NCBI GenBank assembly: GCA_020631735.1
Contig: CM036179.1
Span: 21,505,063-21,569,062, forward strand
Reading direction: 5' to 3'
From: Saccharum officinarum
Taxonomy: Eukaryota; Streptophyta; Magnoliopsida; Poales; Poaceae
DNA: 64,000 bases
Each line of letters begins with the position of its first letter. Position 1 is the first letter of the stretch. This document shows positions 1 through 10,402 of the stretch, one piece after another. The notes below the pieces were generated by a model, which saw only the letters and a list, made by a program, of their open reading frames with translations, had not been told where the DNA came from and did no database searches. The position numbers and the translations under genes are program-made.

Positions 1-344
1 CTCTCTCTATCCAATTGCGCCTCTTCGGCTTCTTCCTTCTCCAGACTCATCACTCCCAGAGACATGTCAATAATCTCACCTCGGTGGCTGCCCTGCCATG
101 CTGCAAGCTCTTGTCCTTCCCCTGCTCGATCCTGCCCTCTGGCTCTTGCATTCAATGGAGCTGGGCTTTGGATCATGAGCGGAGCGCATGCACATGGGAG
201 AAAACTAAAACTAGCGCAGAAGTCCAAAGTCTTTTTCTTTCTTTTTTCTTCTTTTCCTCTGGTTTCTGTGTTCTTGGCAATTCGCGGTTCGTCCATCAGT
301 CAGTTGGTTGGTTGATTGATCGGCGGCGTTGTCCACATGTGCAG

Positions 345-2011
345 GACCGACCTTCTTGATCTGGTTCGGGCCGACGCCGCGCCTGACGGTGGCGGAGCCG
401 GAGCTGGTGCGCGAGATCTTCCTCACGCGCGCGGAGGCGTTCGACCGCTACGAGGCGCACCCCGTCGTGCGCCAGCTCGAGGGCGACGGCCTCGTCAGCC
501 TCCACGGCGACAAGTGGGCGCTCCACCGCCGCGTCCTCACCGACGCCTTCTACCCGGACAACCTCAACGTACGTAAGAGCCTAACAGGCCGCGCCGCGCC
601 GCTCTGCTCTGCTCTTCTTGGTTCGCCGGCCGGTGCGGTGTGCCTGACGCGCGCCTTATATTCTTGTTGGTTCTCTGCAGCGGCTGGTGCCCCACGTCGG
701 CAGGTCGGTGGCGGCGCTGGCGGAGAAGTGGCGCGCCATGGCGGCCGCCGCCGCGAGCGGCGAGGTGGAGGTGGACGTCGCGGAGTGGTTCCAGGCGGTC
801 ACGGAGGAGGCCATCACGCGCGCCACCTTCGGCCGCAGCTACGACGACGGCCGCGTCGTGTTCGCCATGCAGGGCCGCCTGATGGCCTACGCCTCCGAGG
901 CCTTCCGCAAGGTCCTCGTCCCCGGATACCGGTGCGTACTGCCTACCTAATGGCGGCGCGTCTCCGTCTCGGATTTTCTTTCAAAGACGGCTAGCGGCTG
1001 ACCGAAACGTTGCTTGCAGGTTCTTGCCCACCAAGAAGAACTGGCAGTCGTGGAAGCTGGACAGGGAGATACGGCGGAGCCTGACCCGTCTCATCGCCCG
1101 GCGCAGCGACGAGGCCGAGGAGGAGGAGGTTCAGGCCAGCCACTCCGGCGGCGGCTTCCGCGACCTTCTCGGCGCCATGATCAATGCCGGCGAGAGGAAG
1201 AAGACCCCGGCGGCGATCCCGGTGGCGGACATGCTGGAGGAATGCAAGACGTTCTTCTTCGCCGGGAAGCAGACGACGACGAACCTCCTGGCCTGGGCCA
1301 CCGTGCTCCTGGCCATGCACCCGGAGTGGCAGGAGCGCGCCCGCCGCGAGGTCCTCGACGTCTGCGGCCCCGACGAGCTCCCCTCCAAGGAGCACCTCCC
1401 GAGGCTCAAGACGGTGAGTCAGTCAGTCCCACTGCCGCTTCACTTTCCTACCGGCCAATTTCTGTTCGAATCTCCTTCCTGCCGTGGGCATTTCCGTCAT
1501 TCCAGTCACCCGCTGAGCGCTGACACGCACTGTTTTCCTCGTGGCATTTCCATTCCAGCTGGGCATGATCATCAACGAGACGCTCCGCCTCTACCCGCCG
1601 GCGGTGGCCACGATCCGGCGCGCCAAGACGGACGTCCGGCTCTCGGACGGGTGCCTGATCCCGCGCGACACGGAGCTGCTCATCCCGATCATGGCGATCC
1701 ACCACGACGCCAGGTTCTGGGGCCCCGACGCGGCCCAGTTCAACCCGGCCCGGTTCGCCGGCGGCACGGCCAGGGCGGCCAAGCACCCGCTGGCGTTCGT
1801 CCCGTTCGGGCTGGGCGCCCGGATGTGCATCGGCCAGAACCTGGCCCTCCTCGAGGCCAAGCTCACCGTGGCCGTCCTGCTGCAGCGGTTCGAGATGAAG
1901 GCGTCCCCGAACTACGTCCACGCGCCGACCGTCCTGATGCTCCTCTACCCGCAGTACGGAGCGCCGGTGATCTTCCGGCCACGTTCGCCGGCACCGGCAG
2001 CCTCATCATAG
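345..2011 (+). CDS. CYP734A: CYP734A-type cytochrome P450, exons 2-5 (copy 1, 5' part outside window)
   Basis: Exons are 345-568, 681-931, 1020-1413 and 1559-2011, all with GT/AG borders. Bases 1-344 are the end of intron 1, so exon 1 lies left of the window. The visible part covers residues 106-545 of the family protein. It shows the I-helix AGKQTT (CYP734 variant of A/G-G-x-E/D-T-T), ExxR in NETLR, the FNPARF segment and the haem loop FGLGARMCIG with its Cys ligand. By family knowledge this ER-bound enzyme hydroxylates C-26 of castasterone and brassinolide and so inactivates them. Exons 2-5 encode the same protein as the complete copy at 42734-45347; I found no coding difference by eye. Nothing in the visible part is broken. 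Whether this is a separate gene or the other allele of that copy is open, because this contig ends at an N gap. CYP734A is clear from motifs and overall resemblance; the exact subfamily member is not. Confidence 0.93.
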
Positions 2012-2620
2012 CCCAGATGGCAGATGCTTCTTCGCCTGTCTGTCCCGGGCAAGCCCCACATTCTTTTGTCGAAATTGGCGGAAATGCCGCAGGTCTGCCT
2101 GGTGGCCGAAAAACCGTAGGACATGTGCAGAATGACCCAAATACCCCCGCTGTGTATATGCCAACAAGTGATACTAGAAGCCAAGAAGCACTAACTTTTT
2201 GTCCTAGCCTGCTGCTGCGCCTCGGGGCCCACCCAGGTTGCCCGGAAATGCCCTCGTTAATAGACCGGATCAGGCCCAGCCTTCTTTAAGATTTGATGAC
2301 ACACAAGGGGAGGCCGGAGGACCCACACCTCCTCCCCTGTTTTGTTCCCTGCTGCCCCGTGGCGTCTGGTGTATGTATTTGTATGTATAGAGGTTTGTTA
2401 TTCCATCTTCTACTATTGTTGTTAGTAGTAGAGACGAAAATGCAATGGAGAAAAGAAAAAAAAGAGATTGAGATGGCAGAGTAATGAAATGGTATGTGTG
2501 ATTTGTCGGCCTTCTTTCGGTTCTGTGATCGGTGACCCTTTGCAACAATCGCATGTTGTGCTTGGTGATCAGGTTTTACGTCGGTCCTACACGAATTTTT
2601 GTCGATTCTTCTTTTCATTC
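2012..2620 (+). other. 3' untranslated region of CYP734A copy 1 (extent approximate)
   Basis: Sequence after the TAG stop has no coding frame of its own. It holds T/G-rich tracts (about 2360-2420) and an AATGAAAT-like element near 2482 that could act as a plant polyadenylation signal. The cleavage site cannot be fixed from sequence. The matching region in copy 2 begins at 45348. Confidence 0.45.
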
Positions 2621-2775
2621 ATCAATTAGTGTGTCCTGATTTCACTAGCTTGACCACACATTGTGCCCCAAGATTAGGGGCGGGATTAGATCACGGGAGA
2701 TAATCTGGTTCCCATTCCCATGGACGCTAAACTACTATACTTTATATGAAACTATTCGCATTAGTTACGCACGTA

Positions 2776-3034
2776 CTCCCTTCATATTGGTAAAAGAAGT
2801 CATTTTGGACAAGATTTGAGTCAAATATTGGAAATCTAAATCAAGAATAACTTTTAATTTGTTGAGTTTCAAACTATGAAAACCATATGAATAGATTTGT
2901 CTTGAAAAATACTTTCATAAAAATATACAAATATCACTTTTAGATAAATATTTTTATAAAAATAAGAGGTCAAAGTTATGCTTTGGAGACCGTGTTGCTG
3001 TTCAAAACGACTTCTTTTACCAACACGGAGGGAG
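2776..3034. mobile_element. Stowaway-like MITE (copy 1)
   Basis: The ends are CTCCCTTC and GGAGGGAG, with a TA dinucleotide on both sides (2774-2775 and 3035-3036). This is the TA target duplication and CTCCCT terminus typical of Tc1/mariner-derived Stowaway elements. The inner arms, around AAAAGAAGTC and GACTTCTTTT, extend the inverted repeat. The interior is AT-rich and noncoding. The same insertion is at 46111-46369. Confidence 0.85.
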
Positions 3035-3038
3035 TATA

Positions 3039-3618
3039 TGCTCATCATGAACGAGTAAAACCACGTTTTACACGTCTTTCCATATGAGCTTAGCCCAGCT
3101 CTCATACAAGCAAGATCCTATCTGTTATCCAATCAGAACAAAAAAAATTGAGTCACAATGTACAGCCATCAACTAATATAATAGTACTAAAGAAAAAAAC
3201 TGAGTCATTATTTGCAGCCATATGCAGATATGCCAGCTAGCTAAATGAGTCCATCGGCCGCTGAAAGCCCGATGAAACAAACAATTAACGCATGCAAAAA
3301 CCAGGTGGTGAGGCGTGGGGACGCGCGGTAGGGGACATGTCGCGTGGGGACGCGGCCGCGCGGGCCGGCAGCAGCCAAAGGGACGCCAGGCGCGGCGGCT
3401 GCGAGAGCCGGGAGGCGAGAGCGGCGCGCGGGCGATTGGTGTGCGCGGCGCACCTGCCTGTCCGTCCTTTGGGGCTAGGCTAGCAAAGCTGTCACTGCCG
3501 CAACGAGCATTCCAGACAGTTACAGTACCAACGGACAACGCCGCCAGATCCACGGCGTCCACGCTGTTTTTTTTTTCCTCTCTCCATCTGGACCGTCTCT
3601 CTCCTCTAGAGGTAGAGG
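3039..3618. other. Intergenic, no gene seen
   Basis: A short AT-rich part is followed by a GC-rich patch (3305-3480). Open frames there run on both strands at once and match no family I recognise. Repeated at 46374-46953, with a 1-base deletion and a T-run length change. Confidence 0.6.
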
Positions 3619-3621
3619 TGA

Positions 3622-3962
3622 GGCTGTATTTAGTTCGTGAAAAGAAATTTTTTTTTGTGTCACATCGGATGTTTTATAGGATGTCGGAAAAGGTTTTTGA
3701 ATATTAATAAAAAAACTAATTACATAGCTCGTTTAGAAACTGCGAGACGAATTTATTAAGCCTAATTAATCCATAATTAGCACATGTGGGTACTGTAGTA
3801 CTTAAGGATAATCATGGACTAATTAGCTTAAAAGATTCATCTCGCGATTTCCAACCAAACTGTGCAATTAGTTTTTTTCGTCTACATTTAGTACTTCATG
3901 CATGTGTCCAAACATTCGATGTGATGGGTGAACTCAAAAAAATTTGGGAACTAAACCAGGCC
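3622..3962. mobile_element. Tourist/PIF-Harbinger-like MITE, GGCTGTATTTAGTTC family (copy 1)
   Basis: The left end GGCTGTATTTAGTTC and right end GGAACTAAACCAGGCC are imperfect inverted repeats. The trinucleotide TGA flanks both sides (3619-3621 and 3963-3965), giving a 3-bp target duplication. The interior carries the grass-type motifs CTAATTA and CGAGACGAAT. Related elements lie at 13230-13407 (cut), 56562-56808, 58573-58814 and probably 34350-34578. The same insertion is at 46957-47297. Confidence 0.75.
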
Positions 3963-3965
3963 TGA

Positions 3966-4540
3966 ATCTAGACCTCGGGCAAAATACCCGATACTCATCA
4001 CTCGTATCCGAGTTACCCGAACCTGGACCCGAGGTACCCTACCCTACATTCAGATAGCAATTCTAGTTACACGAAATAAGTTTCGGTAATTCGGGTAATA
4101 TCCCCCGGTACCTGAACTGCCCAAACTACCTGAATATGTGTCTATGTTTTTGTGTTTGTGATGTGTTGCCAGTTGAACACTTGAACTTAACACTTTATTA
4201 GTATAAGATTCTCTCCGTTTGAACAAGTGACTATAATATTTTCTTCTCTGCAAATGTTGAAATTTTATACAAATCACTGATGAAATTATGTATAAATTGC
4301 TACAAAAGTTTTGTGCGGTTTGCTGTTTTCTGTGAATTCAGGTATACCTTCTATTAATTCAGCTATATCCAAATCCGAATTATCGGTACCCAAAATTTCA
4401 GATAGTGCTTTTTCAGGGTGAAAATCGGTAGCAATTTTTATTACCCGAATTTTGAATTACCCAATCCAAAAAAAATTGTGGTAACCTGAACGCCTAGGCC
4501 TAGTGGATCGATTAGGGTATACAGCAAGATTTATCTGCTA
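3966..4540. other. Intergenic, AT-rich, no gene seen
   Basis: Contains several short ACCCGA/TCGGGTA-type words, in both orientations, between 3970 and 4480. They look like a decayed repeat. No credible coding region. Confidence 0.5.
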
Positions 4541-4771
4541 CTCCCTTTGTCCAAAATTACATGACGTTTTGACTTTTAGATATCTTGTTGACTATGTGTC
4601 CAATTCAAATTTTTTATATAAATATTATTTATTTTTGCTGACTTATTTTATCATTAAAGATATTTTAATAATGATGATTTATTTATTTTTGCATAAAAAA
4701 CTGAATAAGACAAATGGTCAAATATGATATCTAAAAGTCAAAAGTGTGATTTATTTTTAAGGCAGAGGGAG
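4541..4771. mobile_element. Stowaway-like MITE (copy 1)
   Basis: The ends are CTCCCTTTGTCC and GGCAGAGGGAG, with TA on both sides (4539-4540 and 4772-4773). The 231-bp AT-rich body is clearly related to the elements at about 38412-38642 and 40523-40738. The same insertion is at 47875-48105. Confidence 0.85.
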
Positions 4772-4773
4772 TA

Positions 4774-6100
4774 TGTTGCTTCATTCGTTAATGCTCAAAA
4801 TAAAAGATTCTTTTTTTCTTTCTCCCTATTCCTCCCCCCCCCTCTCACACATTCTCTCTCTTCTAGGGGTGTGCTTCATTCCATGGTGCTTAAAATGCAA
4901 ACGGTTCCATAATCTAACTCGTGGAGGTGAGTCCTCACGGATATCACAAGGCGTAAATATTAGTTCAAAATGTTACCCGTAAGTACATATAGGGATATAA
5001 AATTTTGCTGCTTAGTTAATTTCTCACGAACTACTACTCCCTCCAAGCATGTTTCTAAGGCGTAATGGCTCGTACTCCACATACCAAAAGGTAATATTAA
5101 CTCTAGTGTTCCTAAATCAACATGCATAACTCCCCTCAATGTGACCAGACTCGGCCCCCACATCGCTCCAACAGAGGCGACTCAGGCGGTGGCGCACCGT
5201 GCAGTGTCTCCACCACCATCCTCGCTGCCATCGGAGCGCTCCACCGAAAGCCCTTGCAGGTGCAAGGACAGTGGCGGCGGGGCGGCTCTCATCTTCTCCT
5301 CAACTCGCCCCTTCCTCCTTGCCTCCCTACTTGATTCCTCCCCTGTTCCGGCATCGGTGGGTGCTTCCCGACTTGGGGGGCTGCAGATCTGGGTCATATG
5401 GCCTTCGGGGTCTCCTTGTTCGGATCTGCTCGCATCGGAGGTGGTATGGCGGGGCGGGTTGGCGGATGCTTCTAGGGCGGAGGAGGCGCTCATGCTCGTC
5501 GGTGGCAGTTGTGCGATGGTGCACGAGGGCGCTACGCGACCTAGCAGGGGCATAGCGACGGCTTCGGTTTGTCTCGGCTTACCTACCTTGTCATGTGCCT
5601 CCCTCTAGTCGCCGCGCCTCCTAGTGCTTGGGGCTAGTGTTGTGGCAGGCGACGACGGGCGATGAGTTTCCTTCGTTGTGTAGTGCTGGGAGCTTGCAGG
5701 AGAGGCGGCGTTGGCCGGGTGCGTTAGCCTCTGGCTACGCACTGCGGTGCTCTTGGGAGCAACTGCTATTGTGGGGTAGTTGCTACCCCTTTGTGCGGTG
5801 GTGGGGGTGGTGCTAGGCGAAAGCCTTGGCCGATTTCTATCGGAGGTGATGATAGTGACGTCTTTGGGCACCACTGCCTTCCTTGGAAGTGTCGTCATAT
5901 GCACACTTTGCTTACCTTGTGGGTTCATCTAGAGAAAACTCTGTTTGGTTAGCCCGAGATCGCGCGCCAAAATTCTGGATCCCCGATAGTGAATTCTAAG
6001 GTGTAGGTAGGTTTTACTTTTATTTTGCTATATTATATATAATATAAGTATATACATGTTTCGTTTTCTCGTGGGAATGTGTGTTGTAGACCGTTGCAAG
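4774..6100. other. Intergenic with a GC-rich unclassified segment (about 5140-5940)
   Basis: After a TC-rich tract at 4807-4863, a GC-rich stretch from 5140 to about 5940 has long overlapping open frames on both strands. None has a recognisable domain or a consistent exon structure. It resembles transposon-derived or captured gene sequence, but I cannot assign it. Repeated at 48108-49434. Confidence 0.45.
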
Positions 6101-6108
6101 TAGGCGAA

Positions 6109-6286
6109 CAGGGGCGGATCTACAGGGGCTGGGGGGGGGGGCTCCAGCCCCCCTATAGCTGGTGCAACAATGGAGGTATGGAGAGGGTGAGGGAGAAGAA
6201 GAGGTGGAGGAAAGAAGAAAAATGAAGAGAGAAGAGAAAGAAGAAGAGATCAGCCCCCCTTCAATCGTGTTCTGCATCCGCCACTG
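6109..6286. mobile_element. hAT-type MITE with 8-bp target duplication (copy 1)
   Basis: The element starts CAGGGGCGGAT and ends ATCCGCCACTG. The octamer TAGGCGAA flanks it exactly on both sides (6101-6108 and 6287-6294). An 8-bp target duplication with CAGGGG/CCACTG-type ends indicates the hAT superfamily. The 178-bp body is purine-rich (GAAGAAGAGG tracts) with G and C runs near each end, and encodes nothing. The same insertion is at 49443-49620. Confidence 0.88.
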
Positions 6287-6294
6287 TAGGCGAA

Positions 6295-9200
6295 CTACCC
6301 CTTTGGACGACTTGACTGTAAACATTTTCTTCTAAGTTGCTATCGTCGACGATCGACGTCGTTATCGTGCGCCTTTCCGAAACAAAGTATGCATACAGGG
6401 AGTCAAACCGTAGTTTTCGGTTTGCCCATCATCTTTTTTTCCCTTTTTGTAGCCATGCTACCGTACCCAACACTTCGAGATTTGTATGAACTCAGCTTCA
6501 TTACAAAGCACACAATTGCATGCGGTCGTGACTCGTGACTTGCATGTAACCGTGTGTTTGGTCCAGCACGGATATTCGTTCGTGTTGACGAAAACGAAGC
6601 AAAACGCTAACGAGCTGTGCGTAAGCACGCAGCATCTTCCAACTCTCGAAGTGGCACCATATATATGCGTACCAAAGCTTTACTGGTTCCGGCCGGCGGC
6701 GTCGTCGTCTATTGCCTTCAAACACCAGACTTTTTGTATAACTTTTTGGCATTTTTTTATATAACTTGAGACACCAGACTTTGCTGAGTCGTGGAATCAT
6801 CGCCAGTGGTGACTGCAATGCAAAGTCATGGCGAGAAAAAGAAATGTAGGGCCTGAATGGCAGGACAAATTTCGTCCAAATCGTCTTAGCACCTCCTATG
6901 GACGTGCTTGATCCAAATCACCACTCCAAGTATCTGGTACTGGTATAAGCCGCTTTGCCATCTCTTCATCTTCGTCTGCAAGGAATTCTCGACGTGAAAA
7001 CACAAAGACAAAAACCTGATCTTTGAATAGGAAAAAGAATGGATCCAAAGGTCCCAAATTAATTAGCTTATTTGAAAAAAAGCTTTCTTTTTCGAAAGAT
7101 ATATCTCGTGTATGGTACTGCATCGTTTCACTCTGTAGGAAGTCCGAATCAGTCTCTTGCACCTCGGCAGTAACAAATTCAGATTCCGGACTATTTAAGC
7201 ATGGGACAAAATATATATATATATATTCAACGATTTTCACGAGGAAAATAGTCAAGCATGTGCTGATGAATAGTTCCAACTCGCTCTTTATCCACAATGA
7301 AATTAGTAGTTTACTGGTCCAACCACATGACGAAGTGGTGTGTGTATATATATATATATATATGACTCTAATTCTCTTGTAAATTGCTAGGTACCCTGTT
7401 ACACTAGCAGAATGTCGTGTACGGCAAGGGCTAACACCAGCCATTTAATTTTGGTCGTTGTGAAATGTTTTTTTTCAAAAAAAAACCGGCTTATTGATTA
7501 TTTATATTATTAGTTTTTTTTTCTCGGATACGCAAAGAACTTGCGTATCTTTGTATTATGTCGGAGAATGAGTTTACAACGACGCACCATAAACGTGACG
7601 CACTAGGGCGGCTATATTATTAGTTCTTTTGACGACAACTATTTCATAGCCAAGTTAAATCTATTCAAGAAAAAAAAAGAGAAAGTTTTTTTTCTAAAAA
7701 ATAGGAGACGAAACACAATGATCACTAGTGGTTCACTACTAACAGATCTCCTCAGGAAATTAAACACTGACACTGATTCCCCTTATATATCTCCACTAGG
7801 CTAGGAGCACTGGAACAATATGACAAATAAACAAACCTATAATATCGACCAAGTATACACAGTGTAGGCATTGGCATAGACTAGTCTGGATTGCGATGTT
7901 TCTGCTGGATAGATAGGCCTGACAAAACACGAACGGTCCCAGGATAGGAATGCCCATATTTGCTACAGCTATAGGAGCCGGAGCCGGGCGGCCAGCAGCC
8001 GGTGAGCCCAGGCACCACCAATGTGTATCATGGATCATGCAGTACACCGGAAAAGTACATGTCTTTGCTGGCATTCCAAACCACTGGTCCAATGGAATGC
8101 CAAATCCACCGATTATTGACGCACAGAGGCAGCTAGGGGTGATAGATGGGCAGTGGTACACAGTGCATCAGTGGCCGCAATGCATGCACTGGCTCTGGCT
8201 GCCCTCACACATTTTCACCAGGTGAACCTGATGATAGGCACTGCACTGCATTGAACACTACTCCTACAGTATGTGCAATTCAGTTACTGCTGCTGCTGCA
8301 TATCATGCTTGACATCCCCTCATTTCCTTGTGAGTGTTTGGCTTGGCTGCAAACATTGGCAAGGGGGTCCCCCTGCCTGCCTGCTGTCCTCTTGCCTTTG
8401 AGCCTTTGAGGAATCATCCCCAATAATTTGGTTGCTCAAATGTGAGGTGAGATGGAGATGGGATGGGATGAGGCTGCAGCAACCAGCAGCTTCTTGTTTG
8501 TCATGTGGGTTAATTCTGGTCCCCTGGGAAGGCATGTGGGTGGAGGGATTCCTTGTTACTTGCAGTTACAGCTCTAGCAGCTCCCACTGCATAAAATAGA
8601 GGAGGGAGCCATGTGACCCAGGCCTCTAATTATTGTTTAGCTGGTGTACTAGCTTCAAGATGTGTGTGCAATCTCTGGCTCTAGTAGGTCTCCATGTTTA
8701 AAAGGTTCTCAAAAGGGCAATGCCATTGTCTTGTTCATGGTGGCTCTGTCCTCCGCCGACATCGACATCCGTAGTAAGGCTCGAAAACAAGAACAGAAGA
8801 ACGCCTATATTTTTTTTTGGTTGGCAACGGTGGCTTGGAAAGATATGGGGGAAACAACAGATTATGCTTATGTAGATTGTAGGTGCATGAACTTTTGTTC
8901 AGGACAACAATCTGAAAGGGTACAGTTTGTACTCTATTATGCATTTGCCTGTTCCCTTGCTTTAGGGAACAGCCCTCCTAATAGGAAAAAAAGCATCATC
9001 TTGCAGTGAAAAAAAAGGTAATGAGGGTGGTGAGGAGGACAAATCAAAGAAAGCATCTCTGGATGCATTATTGTTCACAGTTCACAGAGGAGATAGGGTG
9101 GTGCTTTCAGATGCAATACAAACTAACCCTTTGATGGCAGGGAAGGGATGGCTGGCAGGAAGTAGGAGCTCACTCGGCACTAGGCATTTTGTCCTACTCA

Positions 9201-10258
9201 CCAGTCACCACAAGGTGGCCATTAGTATAATGCTCCCTCTGATTCTGTTGCTCCTTGAGGCCCCTACACCATCACAACCCTCTGCACTTCTATATTTGGA
9301 GGGCACATCTCGTGCCTATCCCCAAAGTTCAACTGTGGCAGATCAGAATATAGGTGGATGGATGATGCTAATATTCCATTTCAGCAGCTCACCGGTATCC
9401 CAGTTATATATATGTATGTCTGAAGATATATATGCACAATGCAGTGCTATGACATGACATATACAAACAGAGGCATGAATGACGCACAAGTAAAATATTC
9501 ATCAGACAGCTCCAATGAATATAGAAAGCCATGCAGCATCACAGTGAGTCACCTTGCTTCAACTGACTAGGATCCTCCACTTGTGCAGAATTCAGCAAAC
9601 AGAATGACACCTATTGACGTACTATTAAAGATATTGCAAATCGCATATAGAAAAATATTTTGCTATGAAGGCTGTCAGTAATTCCAGGGGTACACAAGTC
9701 TTAGCTTCCTTCTGCCTTATGAGATGGCAGTGCTCCTCACAACATCAAGGAGGCAAGGCAAGCAGCATTTGACTCCCAAGATATTTATAAGCAACATAAC
9801 CGGCAAGGCAGTATGTGCAATTAAGGAGTTAGTTGTCTTGAGCACATTGTTTTTTTTTCAGTTGTAACTTCCAGTGTAATCATCTTCAGAAGCAAGTTCT
9901 GATGCATATGCAGAAATGGAGGACACACAAAGCCCAGGTGGCAATTGACATGATTCACCAGCAAGCAACAGCACACTGACATGCTGCTGGGATCGGTTCG
10001 CTTAGTCAGCACACCATGAACTGGCAAAGCATCATCACCGTGGAGAAAAGAGGATTCTGAATCACTCAAAACCAGCCCATGGCATTGAAAACCGGGATTC
10101 CGTAGGTCAACTCTAGGAATCATTAGCGACGATAACTATGGTATTAAAGGATCGCATAGCCGACAAAAGTTGGAGGTTGACCCCCTATGTTCAAGCTTGA
10201 TTTGGTACTAGAACATATTGAGCTGGAAATGCTTCAATCAGAGACAAATATTAATAAC
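6295..10258. other. Intergenic, no gene recognised (copy 1)
   Basis: About 4 kb without a convincing coding region. It contains TA-type microsatellites (7210-7226 and 7340-7363) and a perfect 10-bp-arm hairpin at 8069-8102. Several stop-rich frames do not look coding. A noncoding RNA could be hidden here, but the sequence alone gives no support for one. Repeated at 49629-53590. Confidence 0.55.
8069..8102. repeat. Perfect 10-bp inverted repeat with 14-nt loop
   Basis: TGGCATTCCA and TGGAATGCCA are exact reverse complements separated by 14 bases. The stem is too short for a plant miRNA precursor. The same hairpin is at 51401-51434. Confidence 0.6.
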
Positions 10259-10260
10259 TA

Positions 10261-10400
10261 CTCCCTCCATTCTAATCGTTTTGGTTCTCCTAAATATATA
10301 ACTTTTACTAGGTATCTAGACATAATGTATATCTAGATGCCTACAGAAAAATTATATATTTAGAAAAGTCAAAATAACTTACAATTTGAAACGGAGGGAA
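10261..10400. mobile_element. Short Stowaway-like MITE (copy 1)
   Basis: The ends CTCCCTCCATTC and GAAACGGAGGGAA are inverted, with TA on both sides (10259-10260 and 10401-10402). The 140-bp AT-rich body has internal symmetry around TATCTAGAC/ATCTAGAT. Matching copy at 53593-53732. Confidence 0.8.
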
Positions 10401-10402
10401 TA

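Noticed and set aside
1024..2289. 421-codon continuous frame through intron 4 of CYP734A
   Set aside because: It leaves the P450 frame at the GTGAGT donor and reads exon 5 out of frame; the spliced model restores the ExxR and haem motifs.
5141..5608. 155-codon plus-strand frame
   Set aside because: Simultaneous long frames on both strands, low-complexity product and no homology recognised; kept only as an unclassified segment.
7023..7382. 119-codon open frame in the intergenic region, with an opposite 182-codon frame at 6896-7444
   Set aside because: Overlapping frames on both strands across TA microsatellites; no domain, no splice context, and frame ends vary between copies.
8069..8102. 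miRNA precursor
   Set aside because: The perfect stem is only 10 bp; a plant miRNA needs about 20 paired bases.
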